In this document: one piece after another, positions 8,349-17,372 of the stretch
Numbering within the stretch: the stretch's first letter is position 1
Layout of the letters: each line of letters opens with the position of its first letter
From: Nocardiopsis listeri NBRC 13360
GTDB lineage: Bacteria; Actinomycetota; Actinomycetes; Streptosporangiales; Streptosporangiaceae
DNA: 64,000 nucleotides
Reading direction: 5' to 3'
Assembly (NCBI RefSeq): GCF_001570765.1
Contig: NZ_BCSH01000045.1
Location: 1 to 64,000, forward strand
Notes under the pieces: model-generated
Databases searched by the model: none
Told to the model about the DNA's origin: nothing
What the model saw: only the letters and a program-made list of their open reading frames with translations
Made by a program: the position numbers and the translations under genes

Positions 8349-9767
8349 CTAACGCCGAACGTCGTCCATGACCGCGTCCGGGTTACGCCAGTCGGGGTGG
8401 CCGAAGAACCTCTTGCTCTCGGCCACGATGACCGGGGACAGCAGGAGCAGCCCCACCAGGTTCGGCAACGCCATCAGGCCGTTGGCGATGTCGCTGAACA
8501 GCCAGACGGAGTCGAGGCTGGCGACCGAACCGATGAAGATGATGACGATGAAGATGAGTCGGTAGGGCAGGACCAGCTTGCGTCCGCCCAGGAACTCCAC
8601 GCACCGCTCGCCGTAGTAGGCCCAGCCGAGCAGGGTGCTGAAGGCGAAGACGGCCACGGAGGCCGCGACGACGTAGGCGCCCGCGGTACCGAAGGCGGGG
8701 CTGATGGTGCTCAGGCCCTCGGTCATGGCCTGCGAGGTCAGCAGCGAACCGTCCTCGGCCTCGTCTCCCTGCCACACACCGGTCACGATGATGACCAGGC
8801 AGGTCATGCTCACCACGATGATGGTGTCGATGAAGGTCTGGGTCATGGAGACCATGGCCTGACGGACCGGTTCCTTGGTCTTGGCCGCGGCGGCGGCGAT
8901 GCCACCGGTGCCCAGGCCGGACTCGTTGGAGAAGATGCCTCGGGCGAAGCCCATCTGGATGGCGAGCATGACACCGGCGCCCGCGAAACCGCCGACGGCG
9001 GAGGTTCCGGTGAAGGCGTCGGTGAACACCAGCTGGAACGCGGGCAGGAGCGACCGCCAGTTGGCGATGAGCACGACGAGGCAGATACCGACGTAGCCGA
9101 TGATCATGATCGGCACGAGGCCGGAGGCGACACGACCGATGCTCTTGATGCCACCGAGGATGACCCCGCCGGAGAGGATCATCAGGGCGAGGCCGATGAC
9201 CCACGGCTGAAGCGGGGTGACGCTGCTGACCTGCTGGGCCACGGTGTTGGCCTGAGTGCCGTTACCGATGCCGAAGGCGGCGAGGGCGCCGAAGACCGCG
9301 AAGGCGACACCGAGGAAGGTGCCGAGCCCGCCCTTGATCCCGTACTTGAGGTAGTACATCGGACCGCCGCTCTGTTCACCCTTGGCGTCGGTGCGGCGGT
9401 ACTTCACCCCCAGGAGGGCCTCACTGTACTTGGTGGCCATACCGAAGATGCCGATGAACCACATCCAGAACAGCGCGCCCGGGCCACCGACGCCGATGGC
9501 CAGCGCGGCGCCGGCGATGTTGCCGACACCGACGGTGGCGGCGAGCGCGGTGCTCAGTGCCTGGTAGTGGGAGATGTCGCCCTCGACGGAGGCGTCCTCT
9601 TTGCGGCGAACAAGGGCGAGCCAAAGCGCGTGGGGAAGTCTGAGCAGCTGGAGAAGGCGCAGCCGGATGGTGAGGAAGACACCGACGCCCAGCAGCAACG
9701 GGATGAGGACGAAGGGTCCCCAGATGACGTCGCTGATGATGCCGGCCATCTCAAGGAGTTGGTCCAC
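8349..9767 (-). CDS. Alanine/glycine:cation symporter (AgcS family)
   Basis: Sodium-coupled uptake of alanine or glycine across the inner membrane. The 472-residue protein has about 10-11 hydrophobic segments. The family signature reads ATVGVGNIAGAALAIGVGGP, followed by ALFWMWFIGIFGMATKYSE. Further landmarks are GLGTGGIAAAAAKTKEPVRQ and the late GWAYYGERCVEFL. These are hallmark AgcS/SSS-like alanine carrier segments. The GTG at 9767 has AAAGGGAG upstream and gives the usual short periplasmic N-terminus. It is probably monocistronic, convergent with thiD. Substrate preference between alanine, glycine and D-alanine is not visible. Confidence 0.9.
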   Translation of the reverse strand: MDQLLEMAGIISDVIWGPFVLIPLLLGVGVFLTIRLRLLQLLRLPHALWLALVRRKEDASVEGDISHYQALSTALAATVGVGNIAGAALAIGVGGPGALFWMWFIGIFGMATKYSEALLGVKYRRTDAKGEQSGGPMYYLKYGIKGGLGTFLGVAFAVFGALAAFGIGNGTQANTVAQQVSSVTPLQPWVIGLALMILSGGVILGGIKSIGRVASGLVPIMIIGYVGICLVVLIANWRSLLPAFQLVFTDAFTGTSAVGGFAGAGVMLAIQMGFARGIFSNESGLGTGGIAAAAAKTKEPVRQAMVSMTQTFIDTIIVVSMTCLVIIVTGVWQGDEAEDGSLLTSQAMTEGLSTISPAFGTAGAYVVAASVAVFAFSTLLGWAYYGERCVEFLGGRKLVLPYRLIFIVIIFIGSVASLDSVWLFSDIANGLMALPNLVGLLLLSPVIVAESKRFFGHPDWRNPDAVMDDVRR

Positions 9768-9973
9768 AGGGGATCTCCCTTTCGGTGAGTGCGTGGGGCC
9801 GAGAGATCCGGGGGTGGAACAGAGGGACCGTTGTTCGCGGAGTCACATCGGCACAGATGGGTGCATTTCGATATCGGCAAAGAATGACACTGACGCATAA
9901 CGAACGAATCACATGTGTTCGACATGAGCGTTGCGCCGCGCCGGTGTCACCTCGGGCGCAACGGGACACACCC

Positions 9974-10231
9974 TCAGCCCGTCTTGTCGTCGTCCTCGGC
10001 GTGGGCCAGCGCGAGCCTGCTGAGCGCGGCCGCGGCCTCCTCCGGGTCCGCTCCCCTACCGACCGCCACACCCAATAGATAGGTGGTGAGCGGTGCCGCG
10101 GGGCGGGCCACGGAGTGCGCGGCGTCTCGGGCCAGGTCGAGGATCCTGTCGACGTCGGCCTTTTGGAGCGGCTCGCTCCCGGACAGTTCGAGCTCCTCGA
10201 ACACCAGCTTCGACCATTCCACCAGGGTCAC
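9974..10231 (-). CDS. DUF6457 domain protein
   Basis: Small soluble protein of 85 residues. The sequence LDLARDAAHSVARPAAPLTT followed by YLLGVAVGRGAD and an Ala-rich helix matches the DUF6457 domain. In actinobacteria this occurs alone or fused to MobA-like nucleotidyltransferases of molybdenum-cofactor synthesis; that association is from memory of the family and nothing nearby supports it. I chose the GTG at 10231 because GAGGAG lies 8 bases upstream; an in-frame ATG at 10261 has no such site. Function is unknown. Confidence 0.75.
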   Translation of the reverse strand: MTLVEWSKLVFEELELSGSEPLQKADVDRILDLARDAAHSVARPAAPLTTYLLGVAVGRGADPEEAAAALSRLALAHAEDDDKTG

Positions 10232-10446
10232 CGATCGACTCCTCAAAGGTGTGTCCTGCAACGTTTTCGGCGATCATGCCATCCCGGGGTCACGCGACGG
10301 CCAGACGACCGTACACGCCTCGTCACCGCCCGCTCCTCGAACCCACCCCCTTCCGACGGGGCGGGTTCTCCCGGGCTGCGACCCCGGTTCACACTCCGAG
10401 CCTAGCGTCGGGAGCAGCGATATTCCGGCGTTGGGAGCCCGTTCGC

Positions 10447-11643
10447 ATGTCCCCCATGACCTCGCTCGTCGACACCTTCCCGAACACCTTCGCGGACCGC
10501 CCTCTTCGGGTGGCCCTCGTGACCGAGTCGTTCCTGCCCCAGGTCAACGGAGTCACCAATTCCGTGTGTCGGGTGCTGGAGCACCTGGCCACCGAGGGCC
10601 ACCAGGCCGTGGTGTTGGCGCCCGGTCGCGGGCCCACTTCGTACGCCGGGTTCCCCGTCGTACGACTGCCCGCCCTCCCCCTGCCCGTGTACCGGGACTT
10701 CGCGGTGGGGCTGCCCCTGCGGCGGGCGATGACCGCCGCACTGCGCGCCTTCGCCCCCGACGTGGTCCACCTGGCATCTCCGACCGTCTTCGGTGCCGCC
10801 GCGGTGGACGTGGCGCGACGTTGGGCGTTGCCGACCGTGGGCGTGTTCCAGACCGACCTGGCCGGTTTCGCCGATCGGTACGGACTTCCCGGGACCGAGG
10901 CGCTCTGGTCGTTGCTGCACCGCATCCACTCCGCCGTGGACCGTACCCTGGTGCCCTCCTCCGCCACGATGGAGGCGTTGTCGGGTCGCGGATTCCCCCG
11001 CTTGGCCCTGTGGCGGCGCGGGGTGGACACCGACCGCTTCCATCCCGATCACCGTTCCGAGGAGTTGCGGCGCCGTCTGGCCCCGAACGGCGAGACGCTC
11101 GTCGGGTACGTGGGCCGGTTGTCCAAGGACAAGCGCGTGGAGCTGCTGGGTCACCTGGCGCGCCTGCGCAACATTCGAATCGTGGTGGTCGGCGACGGCC
11201 CCGACCGGGCCCGGCTGCGCCGGACGCTGCCCGACGCGGTCTTCACCGGTCAGCGCACCGGCCAGGACCTGTCCCGGCTGTACGCAGCTCTGGACGTGTT
11301 CGTGCACACCGGCGCCGACGAGACCTTCTGCCAGACCGTCCAGGAGTCGCTGGCCTCCGGGGTGCCGGTGGTGGCCCCCGCCGCGGGCGGTCCGCTGGAC
11401 CTGGTCACCGACGAGCACAACGGGTTGCTGTTCGCGCCCGACTCCTCGCGTGAGCTGAAGGTGGCGGTGGGTCGGCTGGCGCACAACCACCGGGTACGCG
11501 AGCCGATGCGGGCCGCGGCCCGGCCCTCGGTGGAACACCGCACCTGGGCCGCGGTCAACGCCGACCTCGTCGCGCACTACCGGTCGGTGATCGCCCCCAG
11601 CCGGGAGCTGGCCGCACGGTCGGCGCGGACGCAGGGTGCCTGA
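10447..11643 (+). CDS. GT4 glycosyltransferase, MgtA-like mannosyltransferase
   Basis: Probable GDP-mannose-dependent alpha-mannosyltransferase acting on glycolipids at the cytoplasmic membrane face. The 398-residue GT-B protein starts its first Rossmann strand at LRVALVTESFLPQVNGVTNS, the acceptor-side glycine-rich loop. The C-terminal donor domain shows VGRLSKDKRVELLGHL and the E-x7-E motif within DETFCQTVQESLASGVPVVA, then PAAGGPLDLV. This combination resembles Corynebacterium/Mycobacterium MgtA (Rv0557-like). The ATG at 10447 has GGGAG upstream; the frame is open much further upstream but the extension is Arg/Pro-rich and not family-like. Donor and acceptor are inferred. Confidence 0.83.
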   Translation: MSPMTSLVDTFPNTFADRPLRVALVTESFLPQVNGVTNSVCRVLEHLATEGHQAVVLAPGRGPTSYAGFPVVRLPALPLPVYRDFAVGLPLRRAMTAALRAFAPDVVHLASPTVFGAAAVDVARRWALPTVGVFQTDLAGFADRYGLPGTEALWSLLHRIHSAVDRTLVPSSATMEALSGRGFPRLALWRRGVDTDRFHPDHRSEELRRRLAPNGETLVGYVGRLSKDKRVELLGHLARLRNIRIVVVGDGPDRARLRRTLPDAVFTGQRTGQDLSRLYAALDVFVHTGADETFCQTVQESLASGVPVVAPAAGGPLDLVTDEHNGLLFAPDSSRELKVAVGRLAHNHRVREPMRAAARPSVEHRTWAAVNADLVAHYRSVIAPSRELAARSARTQGA

Positions 11644-11674
11644 CCCACAGCGGCCGTGACCCCGAACAAGACGA

Positions 11675-11713
11675 ACGGGCCCCTCCCCGGGAGAGATGTG
11701 GGGAGGGACCCGT
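11675..11713 (+). terminator. Terminator after glycosyltransferase
   Basis: ACGGGCCCCTCCCC pairs with GGGGAGGGACCCGT (one mismatch) around an 11-base loop, 31 bases after the stop codon. It may also serve the convergent aminotransferase gene. Confidence 0.75.
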
Positions 11714-11770
11714 CGGTTGTGTCCGCCGCGCCCCCTTAAAACGAGGCGGCCACAAGCTGTAAGGGCCGGG

Positions 11771-13105
11771 TCAGCTCACCGACCGCGCGACCTCGCGTCG
11801 CACCGGGACGACCGTGGCGGCGTGGGCCGGACCCTTGTCCAGCAGACCGCCGAGCACCTCGGTGAGTCGGTCCAGGTGGGCGCGGATCCACGGCAGCGCC
11901 AGCGGGTCGTGGGCGGAAAGGGCCGCGTAACGACGCTCCTCGGAGTCGCCGTAGAGCAGGCTGGTGGCCACCCGCATGCGCAGGGTGTGGGGGCTCTCTC
12001 CGAACTCCACGGCCGGCAGGACGCCCATGCCGTACCTCTCCAGTAGCAGCCCGGTCAGCTCCGGACCGGTCCTCACCCCGTGCAGGGCCCGCAGGTGCTC
12101 CCGGACTGGCTCGAAGTCCGGGTACAGGTAGAAGGCGGCGCTGGGCGCGGCGACGTTCGCCCCGGAGGCGACGAAGACGTCGGTGACGGCTCGGGCGACG
12201 ATGCCGTGCAGACGGCGGCTGCGGTCGATGTGGTCGACGAGCTCGGTGGGTTCGGCGAAGGCGTGCGAGGCGGCCTGCTGGACCGGTGCGGCCGGGCTGG
12301 ACCAGATCTCGCTGGCCACGCCCAAGAGTCCGCCGCGCAGCCGGTGACCGATCTCGGAGTCGGGCAGGCGCAGGACGCCGATCCGCCAGCCGCCCAGGGC
12401 CAGGTTCTTACTCAGGCCGGTGGAGATGACGGTGCGTTCGGGCGCGAACTCGGCGGGGCTGCGCACGACGGCGCGGTCATCGCCGTCGGAGTCGAGGTGG
12501 ACCAGGTCCCGGTAGATCTCGTCGGAGATGATGATGAGGTCGAGTTCGCGGGCGACGTCGGCGAGCCGTCGAACGGTCTCGACGTCGGCGACGGTCCCGG
12601 TCGGGTTGTCCGGGAGGGTGACGACGACGGCGTTGACGGTGCGGCCCTGCTCGCGGGCGTCGGTGACGGCGGCGTGCAGCAGGTCGGGCTGGGGTACGCC
12701 GCCCTGACCGGTGGCGGTCGGCACCATGATCGGGCTCTGGCCGACCAGGCGGCTCTGCGCGGCGTAGCTGACCCAGCTGGGCGCGGCGATGGCGGTGTCG
12801 CCGCCGATCTCCAGGAGAAGGCTGTAGAGCAGGGGCTTGCTGCCGGGGCCCGCGATGACCAGGTCCGGGTCGGTGTCCAGTCCTCGACGGTTCCAGTAGC
12901 CGGCGGCCGCTTCGCGCAGCGCCACCGATCCGGCGACCGGCCCGTAGGCGTTGGCGCCGTTTCCCGCGGAGAGGTGGTCGCGCATGACGGGGTGTACTGG
13001 AAGGCCGGCCTCACCGAAGCCGAGTGGAAGCACACGCACCCCTTGGCGACGCTTCTCGTTGAGTGCTTCGTTGACGGCGAGAGTGGCGGACACAGTGACG
13101 GTCAT
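11771..13105 (-). CDS. Class I/II PLP-dependent aminotransferase
   Basis: Fold-type I aminotransferase of 444 residues, with unknown amino-acid substrate. Seen features are the N-terminal LPLGFGEAGLPVHPVM, the cofactor phosphate region GPGSKPLLYSLLLE, the substrate-carboxylate VTLPDNPTGT, the pyridine-contact DEIYRDLVHL, the Schiff-base lysine in STGLSKNLALGGWRIG, and a C-terminal Arg in TLRMRVATSLLYG. It is divergent from a LysR regulator with only 150 bases between the starts, a classic arrangement in which the regulator controls the enzyme gene. The ATG has GGAGATGAG upstream. Aspartate/alanine-type substrates are likeliest by family, but this is inference. Confidence 0.85.
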   Translation of the reverse strand: MTVTVSATLAVNEALNEKRRQGVRVLPLGFGEAGLPVHPVMRDHLSAGNGANAYGPVAGSVALREAAAGYWNRRGLDTDPDLVIAGPGSKPLLYSLLLEIGGDTAIAAPSWVSYAAQSRLVGQSPIMVPTATGQGGVPQPDLLHAAVTDAREQGRTVNAVVVTLPDNPTGTVADVETVRRLADVARELDLIIISDEIYRDLVHLDSDGDDRAVVRSPAEFAPERTVISTGLSKNLALGGWRIGVLRLPDSEIGHRLRGGLLGVASEIWSSPAAPVQQAASHAFAEPTELVDHIDRSRRLHGIVARAVTDVFVASGANVAAPSAAFYLYPDFEPVREHLRALHGVRTGPELTGLLLERYGMGVLPAVEFGESPHTLRMRVATSLLYGDSEERRYAALSAHDPLALPWIRAHLDRLTEVLGGLLDKGPAHAATVVPVRREVARSVS

Positions 13106-13211
13106 GGATGACTCATCTCCGAGATGGCGTTAGGCGCGGGGTCAGAGCCTGAGCCGGCGTTCCGATCTTCGTCTGACCTCTTCTGTCTTCCAGCCTGCCC
13201 ACCGATCGTCA

Positions 13212-13240
13212 TCAGCACAAGCGCGTCTTTTTGATGCTGA
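13212..13240. promoter_or_regulatory. Possible LysR-binding inverted repeat
   Basis: TCAGCA (13212-13217) and TGCTGA (13235-13240) form an inverted repeat 17 bases apart. It lies 16 bases upstream of the LysR gene start, within the shared promoter region. Position fits an autoregulatory site; the arms are short. Confidence 0.35.
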
Positions 13241-13255
13241 GCCTAAGATGTCCTT

Positions 13256-14206
13256 ATGCTCGATCTCCATCGCCTTCAGTTGCTCCGTGAGTTCAGCGTT
13301 CGGGGCACGATCGTCGCCACCGCGAACGCGCTCGGTTACACCCCTTCGGCGGTGTCCCAGCAACTGACCACGCTCGAACGGGAGACGGGCGTGTCCTTGC
13401 TGGATCGTTCGCCCCGCGGGGCGGAACTGACCGATGCCGGCCGGCTGCTGGTGAGCCAGGCCGAGGAGATCCTGGCGATGGTCGAGGCGGCCGAGTCGGT
13501 CCTGGCCGAACAGGCGGACGTGGCCTTGGGCGTGGTGACCGTCACGGCCTTCCCGACCGCCGCGGTGGCGTTCGCGCCCGAGTTGGCGCCGCCGTTGCGC
13601 CGGCACCAGGGCATGCAGCTGGTGTTGCGGCAGACGTTGCTGTCCACCGGAACACAGAAGGTGCGTTCCCGCGAGGTCGACGTCGCGATCGTCGATGACT
13701 GGAGCGGCAGGCACCCGGGGCGGGGAGCGGACAGCGGACTGCGCCACGTCCACCTGTTGCGGGACCCGATGGTGTTGGCGGTCCCGGAGGACCACCGGTT
13801 GGCGGAGCCGTCGTTCCCGCTGGTGTTGGACCGGCTGCTCGACGAGTCGTGGATCGTGGCGCCCGAGGGCGAGCGTTCGCGTTACGGTACGGACGAACTC
13901 TTCGAGGACGCCGGCGGCCTACCCGCCGCCACCTGGGAGTTCGAGGGTCTGGGAACGATCTTGAGCCTGGTGTCGAGGGGGATCGGGATCGCGGCGGTCC
14001 CGGCGCTGGCGATGGTGGGCGCTCCGGCGGGGCTGGTCTATCGGAAGCTGCCCTCGCCCCCGGTCCGGCACGTGTACGCGGTGCTGCGGCCGGCGTCGCT
14101 GCGCAGGCCCGCGGTGCGGGTGACCCTGGACGCCCTGCGGCAGGCGGCGCGCGGTGTAGAGGACGAGATCGACCCGCTCACCACCGACGACGAACCCACC
14201 ATGTGA
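13256..14206 (+). CDS. LysR-family transcriptional regulator
   Basis: DNA-binding regulator of 316 residues. The N-terminal winged helix-turn-helix spans about 1-62, with the recognition segment GYTPSAVSQQLTTLERETGV followed by LLDRSPRGAELTDAGR. A co-inducer-binding domain of the PBP2 type follows from about 92 to 295. It is divergent from the aminotransferase at 13105, which is its likeliest target together with itself. The ligand is unknown. The ATG at 13256 begins directly at the HTH, as usual for the family. Confidence 0.9.
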   Translation: MLDLHRLQLLREFSVRGTIVATANALGYTPSAVSQQLTTLERETGVSLLDRSPRGAELTDAGRLLVSQAEEILAMVEAAESVLAEQADVALGVVTVTAFPTAAVAFAPELAPPLRRHQGMQLVLRQTLLSTGTQKVRSREVDVAIVDDWSGRHPGRGADSGLRHVHLLRDPMVLAVPEDHRLAEPSFPLVLDRLLDESWIVAPEGERSRYGTDELFEDAGGLPAATWEFEGLGTILSLVSRGIGIAAVPALAMVGAPAGLVYRKLPSPPVRHVYAVLRPASLRRPAVRVTLDALRQAARGVEDEIDPLTTDDEPTM

Positions 14207-14251
14207 TGCTCGACCGTGGCGGGAAGGCGGGCCCAAGGGGTCCCACACGTC

Positions 14252-14282
14252 GAACGCGACACGTGGCGGACGTGTCGCGTTC
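14252..14282. terminator. Bidirectional terminator
   Basis: GAACGCGACACGT pairs perfectly over 13 bp with ACGTGTCGCGTTC around a 5-base loop. It lies between the convergent LysR gene and the small coiled-coil gene. Confidence 0.8.
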
Positions 14283-14309
14283 ATGGGTCGGGTATCGGAT
14301 TCCGTGGTC

Positions 14310-14645
14310 TCACTCGCCGCCCACTCTTCGGCGCATCTTGTCGATCTTGCGTCGGATCCGACGACAGACGTGTCGGGCCCGGTCACGGTCGTCGCGAGCG
14401 TTCCACCATCGCGCGTAGGCTTCCAGCCTTCTCTTGCGCAGGGACTCCAGCTCCGCCTCCATCCGGTTCACCCGGTGCTCCAGGTCGATCCGTTCACGTT
14501 CGAACGCCGACATGTCACGCTCATGGAACCCCGCCTCCCGCTCGGCGCTGAGCAGTCGATCGCTGAGACCCTCGGTCGTGTTACCGCCCTTGGCGATCCG
14601 GCCGAGGCCTGCCTGTCCACTGATGCCTTCGAACCACACAACCAC
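14310..14645 (-). CDS. Small charged coiled-coil protein, unknown function
   Basis: A 111-residue soluble protein that I do not recognise. After a Gly-rich start, residues 35-80 form a heptad-like charged helix (ERERIDLEHRVNRMEAELES continuing LRKRRLEAYARWW), followed by an Arg/Lys-rich end (CRRIRRKIDKMRRR) that could bind nucleic acid or acidic lipids. Codon use is GC-biased at third positions and a perfect terminator follows, which supports a real gene. An overlapping plus-strand frame (14283-14732) is less protein-like. The start (GTG) is uncertain. Confidence 0.55.
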   Translation of the reverse strand: MVVWFEGISGQAGLGRIAKGGNTTEGLSDRLLSAEREAGFHERDMSAFERERIDLEHRVNRMEAELESLRKRRLEAYARWWNARDDRDRARHVCRRIRRKIDKMRRRVGGE

Positions 14646-14757
14646 TTGTGTTTCCTGTATCGCCCTACCATCACCGTTGGCTACGCAAAGAATGCGGAAA
14701 GTGGCATTAAGTGCTTATGTCGCTTTTGCTGACCGCCGTTCGACGGGCACCGGTCAC

Positions 14758-15978
14758 TCAGGCGACCAGGGAACGCTCCCCCGGCAGGACGGCCGTCCCC
14801 CACTCGCGGAGCCTCCCGTACACCTGCACGAAGCGCTCCAGCGACCGGTGGTGGTCGTGTTCCAGGGCGACCTCCCGGCTCGCCTCCCCCAGCTTCCGCC
14901 GGTCCGGTCCGAGCACCGCGAGCAGCCGTTCGGCCAGCACCGCGTCGTCCCCCGGCGGGAACAGGTACCCGTTGTGCCCCTCCGACACCAGGTGCGGCAG
15001 GGCCATCGCGTCGGCCGCCACCACCGGCAGTCCCGTCGACATCGCCTCCAACGTCGCGATGCTCTGCAACTCGGCCACGCCGGCGATCGCGAAGGCGTCA
15101 CCTGCCGCGTACACCGACGGCAGGTCCTCGTCCGGCACGAATCCCAGGAAGAACACTCGGTCGGCCACGCCGAGGCGGACCGCCAGCTTCCTCAGCTCGC
15201 CCTCGCGCTGGCCGGTCCCGGCCAGCGCCAACTGCACGTCCCGCTCCGGCGTGATCCTGGCCAGGGCCCGGATCGTCTCGTCGATCCGCTTCTCCTCGTC
15301 CAAGCGCCCCACGAACACCACCGTGTCGCGGTCGGGCAACCCGAACCGGGCACGCGGAACGGACCGGTCCGGGCACGGGTGGAAACGTTCCAGGTCGATC
15401 CCGCAGGAGATCGCCTCGATGTCGCGGGCGAAACCCTTCTCCCGCAGCAGCGCCGCCGCCCGCGGGGTCGGCGTGGTCACGTGGTCGGCCTCCATCGCCA
15501 CCCGTACCATGTCCCGCCAGGCGGCGGCGCCGGCGGCCCGCTGCATCGACCGCGGCACCCGGGCGTGCGCGTACAGGTTGTCCGGCATGAAGTGGTTGGT
15601 GAGCACCACCGGCACGGCCGTCGAACGTGCCCGCCGCAGCGTCGAACGGCTCAGCGTGAAGTGACTCTGGACGTGGACGACGTCGGGGTCCAGGCGTCGC
15701 AGGAGCCGGGCGATGTGTCCTCCCATCCCCAGTGGCAGTGCCGCCCGCATGTCCGGTTGGAAGGGAATCGGGGCCGACCTGAGTCTGTGCTCCGTGACCT
15801 TCCCGTTCACCGTCACGTACGGCTCGCCCTCCGACGAGGGGCACACCACGTGCACGCGGTGGCCCCGTTCGGCCAGCCCCTCCGCCAGACGGTGGGTGAA
15901 GTACCCGGCGCCGTTGACGTCCGGCGGGTAGGTGTCCGACGCGATGAGCACGTTCAGTGGACCCTCGGGGTGGGACAT
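14758..15978 (-). CDS. GT4 glycosyltransferase (PimA/PimB-like)
   Basis: GT-B glycosyltransferase of 406 residues. The first domain opens with LNVLIASDTYPPDVNGAGYF and includes DPDVVHVQSHFTLSRST and TNHFMPDNLYAHARVP. The second domain carries VFVGRLDEEKRIDETIRAL and the E-x7-E motif VAELQSIATLEAMSTGLPVV. This resembles phosphatidylinositol-mannoside or related sugar transferases (UDP- or GDP-sugar donor); specificity is not readable. The ATG at 15978 is preceded by GAAGGAG at good distance, whereas the frame upstream to 16047 is not family-like. It lies 52 bases after a DMT transporter gene on the same strand and is probably cotranscribed with it. Confidence 0.83.
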   Translation of the reverse strand: MSHPEGPLNVLIASDTYPPDVNGAGYFTHRLAEGLAERGHRVHVVCPSSEGEPYVTVNGKVTEHRLRSAPIPFQPDMRAALPLGMGGHIARLLRRLDPDVVHVQSHFTLSRSTLRRARSTAVPVVLTNHFMPDNLYAHARVPRSMQRAAGAAAWRDMVRVAMEADHVTTPTPRAAALLREKGFARDIEAISCGIDLERFHPCPDRSVPRARFGLPDRDTVVFVGRLDEEKRIDETIRALARITPERDVQLALAGTGQREGELRKLAVRLGVADRVFFLGFVPDEDLPSVYAAGDAFAIAGVAELQSIATLEAMSTGLPVVAADAMALPHLVSEGHNGYLFPPGDDAVLAERLLAVLGPDRRKLGEASREVALEHDHHRSLERFVQVYGRLREWGTAVLPGERSLVA

Positions 15979-16030
15979 GGTGGGAACTCCTTCGTTCGAC
16001 GTGGCGGTGCTCGCGACGGTCGTCGACCCA

Positions 16031-16924
16031 TCAGCGGGACCTGCCATGGGCGGTGGTGGGCCTGGGAGCGCTGGGCACGGCCTCCGGGTTCCGGTGGCGG
16101 GAACGGGCGAGGACCACCGTGCCCAGGACCGCCAGAACGGCGAAGATCGCGGCCGCGGTGGCCGTCAGCGGGGTGTCGGGCACCCCCTCCTCCAGGAGGA
16201 GGACGCCGATCCCCACCCCGACCACCGGGTCGGCGATGAGCAAGGTCGCGTATGCGGCGGCGAAGTGCCCGGTGCGATAGGCGTTCTGCAACAGCAGGGC
16301 TCCGAACACCGCGGTGACGACGGCCAACACCGTCAGCCAACTGAAGAGGTGGATCGGGTCGGCCATGGTGTTGGCGGACACCACCCGGGCCAGTCCGGAG
16401 GTGGTGCCGAGCGCCGCCCCACCGGCCAGGGCGAGCGCGAGCGCGCGTGCGTTGCTGGGCATCCACTGGGCGGTGACGTACACCAGGGCGCCCGACCCGA
16501 TGACGACCCCGGACAGCCACAGCGCGGTCACGGTCGACATCACGGGGGCCTGGCCACCGTGGGGGAACAGCCACAGGACACCGACCAGACCCACCATGAC
16601 GGCGGTCCCGGCCAGGATCTGCGAGAGTCGCACCCGTTGTCGGTTGAACAACGCCGACAGCACGATGGCGAACAGCAGGCCCGTCACTCCGATGGGCTGG
16701 ATGATGGTCAGGGGCGCCCCGCTGAGGGCGATCAGGTGCAGCGTCGCACCCAACACGGCCGCCCCGCTGCCCAGTAGCCAACGGGGCTGGCGCAGCAGGT
16801 GCAGGAGGAAGCCCGCTCGGGCGACCCTCCCTCCGGGGGCCCGAACGGCGTCGCGCTCCTGCATCGCCGAGCCGAACGCCAGACTGAAGGCCCCCGTCAC
16901 CGCGATCAACACGGACCAGAGCAT
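16031..16924 (-). CDS. DMT-superfamily transporter (EamA-like)
   Basis: Membrane transporter of 297 residues with about ten hydrophobic helices in two EamA-like halves (helix ends visible at APLTIIQPIGVTGLLFAIVL and at YATLLIADPVVGVGIGVLLL). The C-terminal tail is short, basic and soluble. An initial helix carrying LWSVLIAVTGAFSLAFGSAM and an Arg-rich loop resemble actinobacterial DMT proteins annotated only as DMT family. The substrate is unknown. It is first in a probable two-gene operon with the downstream GT4 gene, so a role in precursor export for the same glycoconjugate is conceivable but unproven. The ATG has GGAG upstream. Confidence 0.8.
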   Translation of the reverse strand: MLWSVLIAVTGAFSLAFGSAMQERDAVRAPGGRVARAGFLLHLLRQPRWLLGSGAAVLGATLHLIALSGAPLTIIQPIGVTGLLFAIVLSALFNRQRVRLSQILAGTAVMVGLVGVLWLFPHGGQAPVMSTVTALWLSGVVIGSGALVYVTAQWMPSNARALALALAGGAALGTTSGLARVVSANTMADPIHLFSWLTVLAVVTAVFGALLLQNAYRTGHFAAAYATLLIADPVVGVGIGVLLLEEGVPDTPLTATAAAIFAVLAVLGTVVLARSRHRNPEAVPSAPRPTTAHGRSR

Positions 16925-17341
16925 CAGCGGCTCCGGCCCGGTCGGCGCGCGACGTCATCGTGCGCCCCTGGTGTCATCGACGACCTGCCCATCTCCTCCG
17001 GCACTGTTGTCCTCCCTCCGTTCCCACTTCGGGAGTCCGGATACGTTCACGACGGTACGGACGGGGGCGTGGCCATGCGATAAGGACGGCCCCCGTCTTC
17101 GAGGTGGTGCAGGCCCTCCCTTCCCACAGGTGGGATCCCCACCTTCCGGTGACCGCGGGCCTTGTCGTTCCGGCGATGCGTTCATCGGCCCCTCGTCCCT
17201 ACGTCTGCCGCAATCACCGGTGTCCTAAGAGTCCGCACGGGTCAAAAGTCGGTATGGGGTGGTCCGTCACCGCATCATTTGTGGGACCTTTCGGCGCCGA
17301 ACCCTTGGGGCACGGTGAGGATTCGTGACAGGATGTCCGAT
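16925..17341. other. Divergent intergenic region with a short inverted repeat
   Basis: About 420 bases without a supported gene between the DMT transporter and the GH20 gene. It holds an AGGTGGG-ATC-CCCACCT inverted repeat at 17128-17144, which may be an operator. The DasR-type site at its right edge is listed separately. Confidence 0.45.
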
Positions 17342-17357
17342 AGTGGTCTAGACCGGA
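17342..17357 (+). promoter_or_regulatory. DasR-type operator (dre site)
   Basis: AGTGGTCTAGACCGGA closely matches the Streptomyces DasR consensus, A(C/G)TGGTCTAGACCA(G/C)T, including the invariant core GGTCTAGACC. It overlaps the leader of the beta-N-acetylhexosaminidase gene and ends next to the AGGAG ribosome site. Repression by a GntR-family regulator, relieved by glucosamine-6-phosphate, is the expected mode by family knowledge. The dasR gene itself is not in the window. Confidence 0.85.
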
Positions 17358-17372
17358 TAGGAGCAGTGCCTC

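Noticed and set aside
14434..16239. 601-codon plus-strand frame opposite the GT4 glycosyltransferase
   Set aside because: Antisense shadow rich in His/Arg/Gln; the minus-strand protein has conserved GT-B motifs.
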